64,000 bases of DNA. Source: Martinezella dioscoreae. GTDB lineage: Bacteria > Pseudomonadota > Alphaproteobacteria > Rhizobiales > Rhizobiaceae. A program made the translations under genes and the position numbers. Location of the stretch: assembly GCF_009176305.1 (NCBI RefSeq), contig NZ_BLAJ01000002.1, positions 930,001 to 994,000 of the forward strand. The letters run 5' to 3'. The notes below the pieces were generated by a model. That model worked only from the letters and a program-made list of their open reading frames with translations, was not told the DNA's origin and searched no databases. Each line of letters opens with the position of its first letter. Position 1 is the first letter of the stretch. Of this stretch, positions 16,540 through 25,364 are shown piece after piece.

Positions 16540-16567
16540 TCGGCACGGTTCGAAGCAGCCGTGCCGA
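16540..16567 (+). terminator. Terminator-like hairpin after htpG
   Basis: Perfect 9-bp arms TCGGCACGG and CCGTGCCGA, ten bases of loop, nine bases after the htpG stop. No strong U-run follows, so it may act as an RNA-stabilising end rather than a strict terminator. Confidence 0.6.
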
Positions 16568-16809
16568 TCTGCTCCGCAGAGGCCTGCGATGGTGTCCGAT
16601 TTTCTATGGCTCACAAAACTTGTCTATAAAAATCATCTTTTTGTTGCGGTGTAAGAATTCTTCTTCTATAGGTGACGCAGACTGGCTTGATATCGTCCAG
16701 CCACGTAAGCGTTAACGTCACTCAACGCGTATGATCGAACGGCTCTGCGGCTTCGGTCTGCGCGACTGTGTCCTGCGGATCGAGATCAAAGTGCCTCGAA
16801 AGGACACCC

Positions 16810-17583
16810 ATGGATACCCCCCATAGTTCCAACCCGGCCATCTCCACTCCGAAGATCGAGCGCGTGCGCCATGAACTGAAGCGGCGCACTCTGACTGTAA
16901 CGGCCATCGACAGGATCACGCCCGGCATGCTGCGCATTCGGCTGGCCGGCGAAGATCTCGCCGATTTTGTAAGCCTTGCGCCCGACGACCACATCAAGGT
17001 GATGGTGCCGGGCGCCGGCGAGGAGATGGAGCGGCGTGACTATACGCCTCGCCAATACGACACCGACGCGCGGACACTCGTCCTCGATTTTGCCGTCCAT
17101 GAGGCAGGCCCTGCCACGCAATGGGCGCTCGACGCTCGCGTCGGCGACAGGCTGGAGATCGGCGGTCCCCGCGGCTCGGCCGTCGTGTCCGCAGATATCG
17201 AGAACTGGCTGCTCATCGGCGACGAGACGGCGCTGCCGGCCATCGGCCGCCGGATTGAGGAGGCACGTGCGGGGGCACATATAACGGCGATCGCCGCGGT
17301 TGCCGATGCTCATGAACATCAGGCATTTCAAACCGATGCGCAGCTGGATATGCGCTGGGCATATCGGCCTCTTTCGGAAGCGGCGGATCCGTCCTCGCTT
17401 CTGAAGATATTGCAGTCGATCGATGTGGTGCCCGGCACGTTCGTCTGGATCGCCGCCGAAGCCTCCGTCACGCGCGCCTTGCGCTCCTACCTCGTCGAAG
17501 ACCGCGGCTATCCGCTGAGCTGGATCAAGGCGTCCGGCTATTGGGTCAAGGGCAAGGCGGACACGACGGAGAAATTCGACTGA
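16810..17583 (+). CDS. Siderophore-interacting protein (second copy)
   Basis: 257-residue FAD/NAD(P)H-dependent ferric-siderophore reductase of the SIP/ViuB family, without the DUF2218 domain of the paralogue at 6116-7168. Diagnostic stretches are RRDYTPRQYDTD (flavin binding), LLIGDETALPAIGRRIEEA (NAD(P)H side) and WIKASGYWVKGKAD at the C-terminus. The ATG at 16810 follows AAAGGACACC; the open frame extends 14 codons upstream without a ribosome site. It is monocistronic and not adjacent to a transporter. I found no TGA-N9-TCA box before it; a palindrome AAGAATTCTT at 16653-16662 is the only symmetric element nearby. Confidence 0.9.
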   Translation: MDTPHSSNPAISTPKIERVRHELKRRTLTVTAIDRITPGMLRIRLAGEDLADFVSLAPDDHIKVMVPGAGEEMERRDYTPRQYDTDARTLVLDFAVHEAGPATQWALDARVGDRLEIGGPRGSAVVSADIENWLLIGDETALPAIGRRIEEARAGAHITAIAAVADAHEHQAFQTDAQLDMRWAYRPLSEAADPSSLLKILQSIDVVPGTFVWIAAEASVTRALRSYLVEDRGYPLSWIKASGYWVKGKADTTEKFD

Positions 17584-17917
17584 ATGCGGGAGGCAGGTGG
17601 CAAGATGCCGCTTGCTCATCCTAATATGATAGGTCAGGCATCTTGCCGGAACAAGCTGCTGCCCCATTTCATGGCGCAATTGTCCCGCAAGTGGACAAGG
17701 CGTTCCGCGATAAGGTTGGGTTCACCGAAACTGCATTCTGGATAGATTTCGACTTCCTAAATTGCAAGGGATCGTCGAAGGTTATGCTTGAAGCGGGAAT
17801 GGTGGCAAAGCCATAGGCGATCGCTTTGCAGGTCCATGCGCCGAGCGGGAGGCGGTGCTTTGGGCGTCATGTAAATCCCTGCCGTACGCGACGGCCAATG
17901 TTGAGGATCGACGCAAG
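17584..17917 (+). other. Intergenic stretch with stem-loop and possible glyoxalase-type gene remnant
   Basis: A 10-bp stem GGCAAGATGC/GCATCTTGCC (17599-17608 with 17638-17647) could terminate the preceding gene. After it, the forward frame from about 17641 reads ...DKAFRDKVGFTETAFW... then VMLEAG before a stop. This recalls a VOC/bleomycin-resistance protein but is short and lacks a proper start or end. I treat it as a possible decayed gene fragment, with low confidence. Confidence 0.3.
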
Positions 17918-19657
17918 GTGCTTGCCGTCCCGAAAGACCCGCCGCAGACATTCGTCGCATTGATGTTGTCGGCGCTTCGCAAGGCCTTCATCGGCATCGC
18001 TCTGGCGAGCGCTGCCATCAATGTGCTGGCGCTGACCGGCTCCTTCTTCATGCTGCAGGTCTATGATCGGGTCATTCCGAGCCATAGCCTGCCGACGCTG
18101 TCCGGTCTCGTCATCATCGTCGTGACCCTCTATCTGTTTCAGGGCGTAATCGAATTCCTGCGCTCCATGCTGCTTGTGCACATCGGCATGTCGCTCGATG
18201 AGCGTCTAAACAGGAAGGTCTTCGGCGCGCTTCTGTTCCTGCCGAGCAAAAAACAGACGTCGGACGATGGGCTGCAATCGGTGCGTGATCTCGAGCAGAT
18301 CCGCTCCTTCCTTTCCGGTACCGGTTCGACGGCGCTTTTCGATTTGCCATGGGTGCCGTTCTATCTGATCCTTTGCTTTCTGTTCCACTTCTGGATCGGC
18401 TTTACGGCTCTTTGCGGCGCCTTGCTGCTCGTCGGCATTACCGTGGCTGCCGAAATGCTGTCGCGTCGACCGGCGCTGGAGGCGGCCAGGTCTTCGGCAG
18501 CACGCCTCGGCTTTGCTCAGGCTGCGCGGCGGAACTGGGAGGCTGCTATTGCTATGGGGTTTTCCGGCCGCCTCACCGATAAATGGGCTGTCATGAATGA
18601 GGATTATCTCAGTCACCAGGCGATAGCGAGCACCCGTGTCGGCGCGCTGACCATCGCCGCCAAGATTGCACGCATGATGCTGCAATCCGGCGTCCTTGCC
18701 GTCGGCGCGATCCTCGTCATTCGCCAGGAAGCGACGGGAGGTATCATCATTGCAAGCTCGATCCTGGTGACGCGGGCGCTGGCGCCCGTCGAGCTTGCGA
18801 TCGGCCAATGGAAGGGTTTTGTGGCTGCACGCCAGGGTTGGACGCGGCTTGCCGCACTCCTCGACGCCGCGCCGCCCGAGAAGCAGGCTTTCGCCTTGCC
18901 CGCACCGTCGCGGGAGCTCAGCGTCGAGAATATCACCGTGACGTCGCCCGGCAGCCGCGATCTTATCCTGCGCAATGTCTCGTTCAAGATATCGGCGGGA
19001 ACCATACTCGGCGTCATCGGCCCGAGCGCATCGGGCAAGTCTTCGCTGGCACGTGCAATTGCCGGCTTGTGGCCGGTTGCAATCGGCTCCGTGCGGCTCG
19101 ACCGTGCCGCTCTTTCGCAATGGGATACCGATGAACTTGGGCAGCATATCGGCTATCTGCCGCAGGATGTAGACCTCTTCGACGGCACAATCGCCGAGAA
19201 TATTTCGCGTTTTGCTGAGGACATGCGAACCGAATCGATCATTGCGGCGGCGAAAGCGGCGGGTGTCTACGACATGATCGTCAAACTCCCGGATGGCTTC
19301 GATACCAAGATCGGCGAAGGCGGATCGCGCCTTTCAGCCGGGCAAAGGCAGCGTATCGCCCTGGCGAGGGCGCTTTACGGCGATCCCTTTCTGGTGCTTC
19401 TCGACGAGCCGAATTCCAATCTGGATGCGGAAGGCGAAGCGGCACTGACGGCGGCCCTCGCAGGCGTCAAGGAGAGGGGCGGCATTGCGATCGTCATTGC
19501 CCACCGGCCAAGCGCTCTTGCCGCCGCCGATAGGGTCATGATCGTTGCCGGCGGCCAGGTCCAGGCATTCGGGCCAAAGAAGGACATCCTCGGTCCGTCG
19601 CCCAAGCAGCTCGGAACGACGCATCTGGCCATCGCCGGCGGGGAGACGCACGGATGA
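17918..19657 (+). CDS. prsD: Type I secretion ABC transporter, permease/ATPase (PrsD/PrtD-like)
   Basis: About 579 residues. A membrane domain of about six helices (AALTGSFFMLQVYDRVIPS-type first part, as in PrtD/LapB) is followed by an ABC domain with Walker A GPSASGKSS, signature LSAGQRQRIALARAL and Walker B LVLLDEPNSNLD. It drives one-step export of RTX-type proteins across both membranes together with the adaptor encoded next, which it overlaps by 4 bp (ATGA). No C39 peptidase domain is present. The start is uncertain: I took the GTG at 17918 after a GAGGATC; an ATG at 17963 or an upstream start at 17855 is possible. The symbol follows the rhizobial glycanase exporter. Confidence 0.87.
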   Translation: MLAVPKDPPQTFVALMLSALRKAFIGIALASAAINVLALTGSFFMLQVYDRVIPSHSLPTLSGLVIIVVTLYLFQGVIEFLRSMLLVHIGMSLDERLNRKVFGALLFLPSKKQTSDDGLQSVRDLEQIRSFLSGTGSTALFDLPWVPFYLILCFLFHFWIGFTALCGALLLVGITVAAEMLSRRPALEAARSSAARLGFAQAARRNWEAAIAMGFSGRLTDKWAVMNEDYLSHQAIASTRVGALTIAAKIARMMLQSGVLAVGAILVIRQEATGGIIIASSILVTRALAPVELAIGQWKGFVAARQGWTRLAALLDAAPPEKQAFALPAPSRELSVENITVTSPGSRDLILRNVSFKISAGTILGVIGPSASGKSSLARAIAGLWPVAIGSVRLDRAALSQWDTDELGQHIGYLPQDVDLFDGTIAENISRFAEDMRTESIIAAAKAAGVYDMIVKLPDGFDTKIGEGGSRLSAGQRQRIALARALYGDPFLVLLDEPNSNLDAEGEAALTAALAGVKERGGIAIVIAHRPSALAAADRVMIVAGGQVQAFGPKKDILGPSPKQLGTTHLAIAGGETHG

Positions 19658-20964
19658 TCGGCAAGGCCTCGTCATCGAACGAACGAATGATCCGCCGCCT
19701 GTCGCTGTTGGTGATAGCCGCCATTCTGCTGTTGTTCGGCGTCATGGGCGGCCTTGCCGCCGCAACGAAGATTTCCGGCGCGGTCGTCACCTCCGGCACG
19801 CTTGTCGTCGACAGCTATGTAAAGCCAGTAAAGCATTTGAAGGGTGGGATCGCCCGTGCGATCCTGGTGAAGAACGGCGATCATGTCGCCGCCGGCCAGG
19901 TGCTCGTCCGGCTGGACGACACCCAGACCAGAGCCAACCTCTCGATCATCCGCAAACGGCTTAACGAACTTTCTGCCCGCACGGCGCGTCTGGCAGCAGA
20001 GCGCGACGGCCGGCAGGATATCGACTTTCCGGCCGATCTGCTCTCGTTTGCCGAAGATGCTGATGTGGCAGCTATCCTGGCAGGCGAGCGTCGGCTCTTT
20101 CGCGATCGTCAGATATCGCGCGACGGGCAGAAATCGCAGCTTCACGAGCGCATTCAGCAGCTCAGGCAGGAGATTGACGGTCTCGTCGCCCAGGAAGAGG
20201 GCAAGCGGCGGGAAATCGCGCTCATCGCCAAGGAGCTCGGAAGCCTCGAAGGCCTGCTCGATCAGGGCATCATTTCGGCGACGAAGGTCTACTCATTGCA
20301 GCGGGAAAGCGCTTCGCTGAACGGCGATCTCGGAAACCTCGTCTCGTCCGTCGCCCAGACCAAAGGCAAGATTGCGGAAACCGAGCTGCAGATCCTGCAG
20401 ATCGATGCCGACCGCAGTTCGGAAGTATCCGAGCAATTGCGCCAGGCGGAAAGCGATAGCGGCCAGTTCGCCGAGCGCCTTATCGCCGCCGAGGACGATC
20501 TGAAGCGGATCGACATCAAGGCGCCGCAGGCGGGGATCGTCGACCAGCTAAGCATCCATGCCGAAGGGGCCGTCATTTCGCCGGCAGAGGCGATCCTGCA
20601 GATCGTTCCGGACAAGGACGCGCTGGTCGCAGAACTGAAACTCGCGCCCCAGGATATTGATCAGATTACGGTAGGGCAGGCGGTATCCCTGCGTTTTCCT
20701 GCTTTCAATCAGCGGATCACGCCGGAATTGAACGGGCAGGTCGATACCATTTCCGCCGATCTGGCGACGGATCAGCGTTCAGGCCAAAGCTATTATGTCG
20801 TGCGAGCAAAGGTGGCGAAGCCGGAATGGGATCGGCTGGGGCAGCTTACGCCGCTGCCCGGCATGCCTGTGGAGGCCTTTCTGCAAACGGGCCAACGAAG
20901 CGTCCTTGCCTATCTGACAAAGCCGATGACCGACCAGATCAGGCGGGCGTTCAAAGAGGATTAG
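19654..20964 (+). CDS. prsE: Type I secretion membrane-fusion protein, HlyD family (PrsE-like)
   Basis: 436 residues. One N-terminal membrane anchor (LSLLVIAAILLLFGVMGGLAA) is followed by a beta/lipoyl domain (SGTLVVDSYVKPVKHLKGGIA), long coiled-coil hairpins (about 85-290) and the returning beta-barrel (DIKAPQAGIVDQLSIHAEGAVI) with the HlyD signature LPGMPVEAFLQTG near the end. It links the inner-membrane exporter to a TolC-type outer-membrane channel, which is not encoded here. The likely cargo is the RTX glycanase encoded nearby at 21549-22985. Confidence 0.9.
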   Translation: MIGKASSSNERMIRRLSLLVIAAILLLFGVMGGLAAATKISGAVVTSGTLVVDSYVKPVKHLKGGIARAILVKNGDHVAAGQVLVRLDDTQTRANLSIIRKRLNELSARTARLAAERDGRQDIDFPADLLSFAEDADVAAILAGERRLFRDRQISRDGQKSQLHERIQQLRQEIDGLVAQEEGKRREIALIAKELGSLEGLLDQGIISATKVYSLQRESASLNGDLGNLVSSVAQTKGKIAETELQILQIDADRSSEVSEQLRQAESDSGQFAERLIAAEDDLKRIDIKAPQAGIVDQLSIHAEGAVISPAEAILQIVPDKDALVAELKLAPQDIDQITVGQAVSLRFPAFNQRITPELNGQVDTISADLATDQRSGQSYYVVRAKVAKPEWDRLGQLTPLPGMPVEAFLQTGQRSVLAYLTKPMTDQIRRAFKED

Positions 20965-21079
20965 GCATATAGGTGCATCGGCTCAGAGTTGTGATGTGCG
21001 GGAGCGCCATTGCTCACAGCGATCAATTGCGCAGCGGTCGATGCAGACGCTTCATCGCTTGACTTTTGAGGAGGGTAGC

Positions 21080-21472
21080 ATGGATCAATACAAGGGCGGT
21101 TGCCTATGCGGCGAGGTCCGATTTGTGGCATCGGGTCGGCCGTACCGGGTCGGCCTTTGCCATTGTCTCGACTGCCGCAAGCATCATGGCGCGCTTTTCC
21201 ATGCCTCTGCGATATTCCCCGAGCAGGCGGTCAAGATCGACGGTGAGGCCCGGGATTATGCAGGGCGCTTCTTCTGTCCCCGCTGCGGCTCGTCCGTTTT
21301 TTCGCGCACCGTGGATGAAATCGAGATAAGTCTGGGCTCCCTGGATGCTCCCGACCAGCTAAAGCCCACTTACGAGCTATGGACCATCCGTCGCGAATCG
21401 TGGCTGCCGCCTTTTCCGCTCGAGAAGCGATACGCACGCGATCGCGAGGGTACCGGCCGCTTCGAGGAATAG
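21080..21472 (+). CDS. GFA-family zinc-binding protein (glutathione-dependent formaldehyde-activating-like)
   Basis: 130 residues of the Gfa/CENP-V fold. It carries the zinc-binding cysteines in the canonical spacing: GGCLCGEVRF, CHCLDCRKHHGA and FFCPRCGS. The founding member binds a glutathione-formaldehyde adduct, but most family members have no proven activity, so the exact role is unknown. The ATG at 21080 is preceded by GGAGGGTAGC, a good ribosome site; the longer open frame upstream is non-coding in character. Confidence 0.87.
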   Translation: MDQYKGGCLCGEVRFVASGRPYRVGLCHCLDCRKHHGALFHASAIFPEQAVKIDGEARDYAGRFFCPRCGSSVFSRTVDEIEISLGSLDAPDQLKPTYELWTIRRESWLPPFPLEKRYARDREGTGRFEE

Positions 21473-21548
21473 CTCCCGATGGCGGTTGGTTTCGGCCGGA
21501 TCAATCCGTCCGAAACACCTGTTTTGACGCACCGATTGTTCGATGCAG

Positions 21549-22985
21549 TCAGATGTGCCAGTCCGTCGTGTGGGCGGATTGCGTCGAGGCGGCAAGCTGG
21601 GCGTTGTGATCGTCCAGGGAATAGGCCTTGATATAGTCGATCTTCATCTCCGACCCATTCGGGAGACCATCCGTCGGCGTCCCCGCCACGCCGCCGACCG
21701 CGAGATCGACCAGCATGTACATCGGCCCGTGCATATCGGCCGGCGTATCGGCATGGGCAACGGCAACGTCGTCGAAATACCAGACGATCTGATCCTTGTC
21801 CCAGAGCACGCCGTAATTGTGGAAGCCATCGGTGCTTGGCACTTCCACTGGAATAGAGGTCTTCGTGTGCTCGCCGGTGGCATTCGAATGAACCGTCACA
21901 TTGACCGTGGTCGGGTTTTGTCCGCGCATTTCCACCACGTCGAGTTCCGGTGGCCAGGAACCATCCTCCGGCAGCAGCCAGAAAGCGGGCCAGACGCCCT
22001 GATTATGCGGCATCTCTGCCCGCATTTCGAAATAGCCGTAGGTCTGCGAGAAGGTCGAGTGAGTGGTCAGAATGCCTGAAGTATAATCATGGTTCTCGAC
22101 GATCGATTTCAGCACGTCCGGCGTCTGTTTCGCCGTAATCGTCAGAATGCCGTCGGAGACGGAAAAGGGGTTGGCGGATGCGGTCGGTGCATAAGAAGGA
22201 TTGATGTACCACTGCAGTTCGTCATTCAGGCTGCTGCCCTTGTCCGGCGCCCAGGAATATTTAGCATCCCAGGTGCCCTGCGTCCCCTCGTGCAGCGAGA
22301 GCGTATTGAAATCGTCCGAAAAAGTCTGAGTGAGCGACGATCTGTCGAGCCCGAGCTGAAACTGGTCTTCATGCAGGTCGGAGATGGTCTTGTTGGCGAA
22401 GACCAGGCTTTCGCCATTACCGAGATCGAGCCGGACATTGGCACCTTCCTGCGTGGAATGGCTGACGACCTGATCGAACGACGTCAGGCCATACTGATTG
22501 AGCCTGACCTTGTCGTCATCGCTGAAATCGGTGATGAGATCGCTGCCGTTGCCCTTGCTGATGATGAAAGTATCGGCGCCGCCACCGCCCGTCAGCACGT
22601 CGTTGCCGGCACCGCCATCGATGGTCTGGCTGCCGCTGCCGCCGGTGATGATATTATCGGCGTCATTGCCATAGGCATGGCGGTTGTTGCCCGTGACCGT
22701 GAGATTTTCGAAATTTTCGGGCAGCGTATAATCCATCCAAGTATTGATGGTATCGATGCCGGCATTGGGCGCCTCATAGGCATGATTGATGCTGGAATAG
22801 AGATAGTAGATATCGTCGCCGGTGCCGCCCATCATCGTCACATTGACGGAGGCGTCACCCCACATGGAGTCGTTGCCGGCAGTGCCGTAAAGCACCGGGC
22901 CAGAGCCGGTGGCGGAAAAGAAACCTGTCGACGTATCGCTATAGTAAAGTGGCTGTCCAAGGGCATTCAAAACTGAATTGGGCAT
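21549..22985 (-). CDS. Secreted RTX glycoside hydrolase family 16 (endo-beta-glucanase/EPS glycanase)
   Basis: 478 residues with no N-terminal signal, as expected of a type I secreted enzyme. Residues ~34-140 carry RTX-like calcium-binding repeats (GTAGNDSMWGD, GGTGDDIYY, GGAGNDVLTGGGGADTF). Residues ~222-458 form a GH16 beta-jelly-roll with the catalytic motif E-L-D-V-V-E (Glu347, Asp349, Glu352) and WPAFWLLP before it. GH16 enzymes of this sort cut beta-glucans; in rhizobia related glycanases trim exopolysaccharide. The RTX block precedes the catalytic domain. The gene is convergent with the GFA gene, close to the PrsDE-like exporter. Confidence 0.9.
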   Translation of the reverse strand: MPNSVLNALGQPLYYSDTSTGFFSATGSGPVLYGTAGNDSMWGDASVNVTMMGGTGDDIYYLYSSINHAYEAPNAGIDTINTWMDYTLPENFENLTVTGNNRHAYGNDADNIITGGSGSQTIDGGAGNDVLTGGGGADTFIISKGNGSDLITDFSDDDKVRLNQYGLTSFDQVVSHSTQEGANVRLDLGNGESLVFANKTISDLHEDQFQLGLDRSSLTQTFSDDFNTLSLHEGTQGTWDAKYSWAPDKGSSLNDELQWYINPSYAPTASANPFSVSDGILTITAKQTPDVLKSIVENHDYTSGILTTHSTFSQTYGYFEMRAEMPHNQGVWPAFWLLPEDGSWPPELDVVEMRGQNPTTVNVTVHSNATGEHTKTSIPVEVPSTDGFHNYGVLWDKDQIVWYFDDVAVAHADTPADMHGPMYMLVDLAVGGVAGTPTDGLPNGSEMKIDYIKAYSLDDHNAQLAASTQSAHTTDWHI

Positions 22986-23157
22986 GAGAATCCTCTTCCT
23001 TCGTGCCGGACGACCTCCTCCATCGAGCTAATATTTCTCCCCGCTCATATGCATCAAATAGCGTGCATTGTTTTTCTGCCCACCCCCGACGGCAAGTTTT
23101 TTCGCCAAGCTGTCCAAAAGTGCGAGCTGGAGCATTCGCGCTCATGGCTATGAGGCC

Positions 23158-23182
23158 GGGACGCAGTGGTTCACCGCGTCCC
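23158..23182 (-). terminator. Hairpin downstream of the betaine-type binding protein gene
   Basis: Perfect 7-bp arms GGGACGC and GCGTCCC around an 11-base loop, 13 bases after the stop codon at 23195 on the minus strand. No U-run follows. Confidence 0.45.
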
Positions 23183-23194
23183 CGAAGCCAGAAT

Positions 23195-24190
23195 TTAGAG
23201 CGCGGCCTTTACCTTGGCAGCGACATCCGGGCTTACCCATGTCGTCCAGATGTCTTCATGGGTCTTCAGGAAATATCGGGCGGTATCTTCATTGGTGCCC
23301 TGGTTGTCCGTCTGCCAGGCAAGAATGCTGTTGACGAGATCGTTCGACCATTTCCGCTTCTTCAGATAGTCCATCGCAATCCCGGCTTGATCGGCGAACC
23401 TCTTGGTGACGACGGTGTAGACTTCCGAGACGGGATAGGAATTGACCTTTGGATTGGCGCAATCCATGACCGAGGTGCATGCGTCCCATTCGGCCTTGTC
23501 GTGGGGTACGCCGAAGGAAAGGCGCACCATCGGATACTTGCCGAGGATAGCGGTCGGCGACCAATAATAGCCAAGCCAGCCCGTCTTCTTTTCGAAGGCA
23601 TTGGCGATCGTGCCGTCAAGAGCGGCGGCAGAGCCGGTCTCGACGATTTCAAAGCCCTTCTTCTCGCCGTCGAGCGCCCGGAAGAGATTGCCGAGCGACG
23701 CCTGGCATTGCCAGCCGGGCGGGCAATTGTAGATGACGCCCTTTTTCGGATCGTCCGGCGCGGGGAAAAGGTCCGGGTGTTCCAGCGCCTGCTGGACGGT
23801 CTTGATATCGGGATGGGCGTCGGCGAGGAATTTCGGAATCCACCAGCCATCCTGGCCGCCATCGGAGAGAATGCCGGCAGCGATGACCAACCGTCCCTCG
23901 GAAACCGCCCGATCCAGCGGCGTGCGCACCGCATTGATCCAAAGTTCCGGCGCAACGTCCGGTTGGCCTTTCTCGTTCATCGAAGTAAATGTTGGCAGCG
24001 TGTCGCCCGTGAGGAGTTCGACCGAGCAGCCATAGCCTTCCTGGAGGATGATCTTGTCGACATTTGCCGCAACGCCGGCCGACGCCCAGTTCATTTCGGC
24101 GATGGAGACCGAACCGCAATCGGCATGCGCGGTGCCGGCAAAGGTATAAAGTGCTGCAGCGAAGACGGCGGCAGCAATAGGCTTCTTCAT
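23195..24190 (-). CDS. Glycine betaine/proline-type ABC substrate-binding protein
   Basis: 331-residue periplasmic protein of the OpuAC/ProX family, with a signal peptide cleaved after ...FAGTAHA (about residue 23). Typical features are VSIAEMNWASAGVAANVDKIIL and the aromatic GWLGYYWSP segment. Four cysteines in the mature protein (around PPGWQCQ and DACTSVMDCA) may form disulfides. The ATG at 24190 follows GGAGGTCTTAC, an excellent ribosome site; a longer open frame upstream is ignored. No permease or ATPase gene adjoins it, so it is an orphan or works with a transporter elsewhere. The ligand is a quaternary amine by family only. Confidence 0.85.
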   Translation of the reverse strand: MKKPIAAAVFAAALYTFAGTAHADCGSVSIAEMNWASAGVAANVDKIILQEGYGCSVELLTGDTLPTFTSMNEKGQPDVAPELWINAVRTPLDRAVSEGRLVIAAGILSDGGQDGWWIPKFLADAHPDIKTVQQALEHPDLFPAPDDPKKGVIYNCPPGWQCQASLGNLFRALDGEKKGFEIVETGSAAALDGTIANAFEKKTGWLGYYWSPTAILGKYPMVRLSFGVPHDKAEWDACTSVMDCANPKVNSYPVSEVYTVVTKRFADQAGIAMDYLKKRKWSNDLVNSILAWQTDNQGTNEDTARYFLKTHEDIWTTWVSPDVAAKVKAAL

Positions 24191-24671
24191 GTAAGACCTC
24201 CAGGTCCTGATGTTGCTGTTGTCGAAGGATGTCGCGGGTGAAGCCGTTGATCTTTTCCTTCGCTCTTGCGATGCCCCGGCAGCGCAACGGCCACGCAGAG
24301 GCAAATCCGGACAGTCAAAGCCGTCCGGGCGCGTCCGGATTACTGCCACATCGATCCCGATGCCATGTGTTGGCCGGATGAAGTTTGAAGCTTTCCCACA
24401 GGAAATGAACGGATGCTACCGGCGTCATCGGCGTCTTATGCCCGACACGGAAGCTGGAGATCCGTTTGATCGCTGCCGAACGGACCTGCGCGCGAGCTGC
24501 GGAGGGAACGGGCAGTTCCGTTGGCGACCACGATCATATCGAAGGCTTCAGCTTTCTTTTGACCCTCCGCAGCGATGCTCTCGTGGGTAGAGCGTTTTCC
24601 GACTTTGCAGCTATTGCCTTCAGGACGATCGAGGATAGATCGCAGCATGTTGAAGCAATCAGGAGTTTCAT
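24191..24671. other. Intergenic region without recognised gene
   Basis: 481 bp between divergent genes. Several short open frames exist on both strands, but none has a ribosome site, family motif or convincing codon use. It must hold the promoters for the binding protein on the left and the small exported protein on the right; I could not pick out clear -35/-10 pairs. Confidence 0.5.
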
Positions 24672-25052
24672 ATGCGGAAGATCATTCTGATCGGTATCGT
24701 GGCATGCGGATTTGCCGCGCCAAGCTATGCACAGGTATCAAACGACCAACTGGAATTGGCTTATAATTCGGCACGCAATCAACTTGGCGTGCTGAAATAT
24801 TGCCAGAATGCAGGCCACATCGATGGGGCTGCTGTCGAGACTCAAACGAAAATGCTCGCTCTCATACCGGCGCCCTCGGATATGGCGAAGGGCGAGGCGG
24901 CCGAACAAGAGGGTGAAAAAGGCAAGATCTCCGCCATGGGCGTGAATCAGGATCTTGCAGCCATTACAAAAGCGCAGAACGTGACCGAAAAGCAGTTTTG
25001 CGAAACCATCGCAAATGCGGTGAAGCAGGCTGGCGCGCAACTTCCAAAATGA
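24672..25052 (+). CDS. Small exported protein, hypothetical
   Basis: 126 residues. It has a signal peptide (IILIGIVACGFAAPSYAQ, cleavage after about residue 20) and a small helical mature domain with two cysteines (LKYCQNAGHID and KQFCETIANAV) that probably pair. The middle is rich in Ala, Glu and Lys. Proteins of this kind are sometimes labelled pore-forming ESAT-6-like in rhizobial annotations, but I see nothing that proves such a role. It stands alone between a divergent binding-protein gene and the ABC operon at 25.4 kb. Confidence 0.7.
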   Translation: MRKIILIGIVACGFAAPSYAQVSNDQLELAYNSARNQLGVLKYCQNAGHIDGAAVETQTKMLALIPAPSDMAKGEAAEQEGEKGKISAMGVNQDLAAITKAQNVTEKQFCETIANAVKQAGAQLPK

Positions 25053-25255
25053 AATGCAAAACTGCGACGGTGCGAGCCGTCGCAGCTTGCCATGTGCAGT
25101 ATCCGCTTGGCATCCGCATCGCTTCGAACTGCCTCATAGTTTGCTTGAGATCATTCCAACGCCAATGAACGCGCCACCGGTCAGGTTGCCGCTGACGGCC
25201 TCAGCGATCTTGAAACGGATTTCCGCCTGTCTTCGCATAAACGCATCACAATGCC

Positions 25256-25281
25256 TTTAGTCTAGTATTTTTATAGACAAT
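25256..25281 (+). promoter_or_regulatory. Shared promoter motif upstream of the peptide-type ABC operon
   Basis: A 26-bp stretch ending in TATTTTTATAGACAAT (25266-25281), 84 bp before the binding-protein ATG. The same 26-bp stretch with three substitutions lies 45 bp before the FMN reductase gene at 34837-34862. Shorter matches occur at 30923-30939 and 16619-16634 on the minus strand. It is probably a common activator or sigma-factor site; the regulator is unknown. Confidence 0.55.
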
Positions 25282-25364
25282 TATCGTGCCGTTTAGCCTG
25301 CGCGGTGCCGAGCGGCCTTTTGGCCGCATGATCGATGTCGTGGCGGCCAAAATAGGGACGGGAT

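Noticed and set aside
23049..23068. Inverted repeat ATGCA/TGCAT upstream of the glycanase gene as a quorum-sensing lux-type box.
   Set aside because: Only five paired bases with a ten-base centre unlike known boxes; no luxR or luxI gene in the window.
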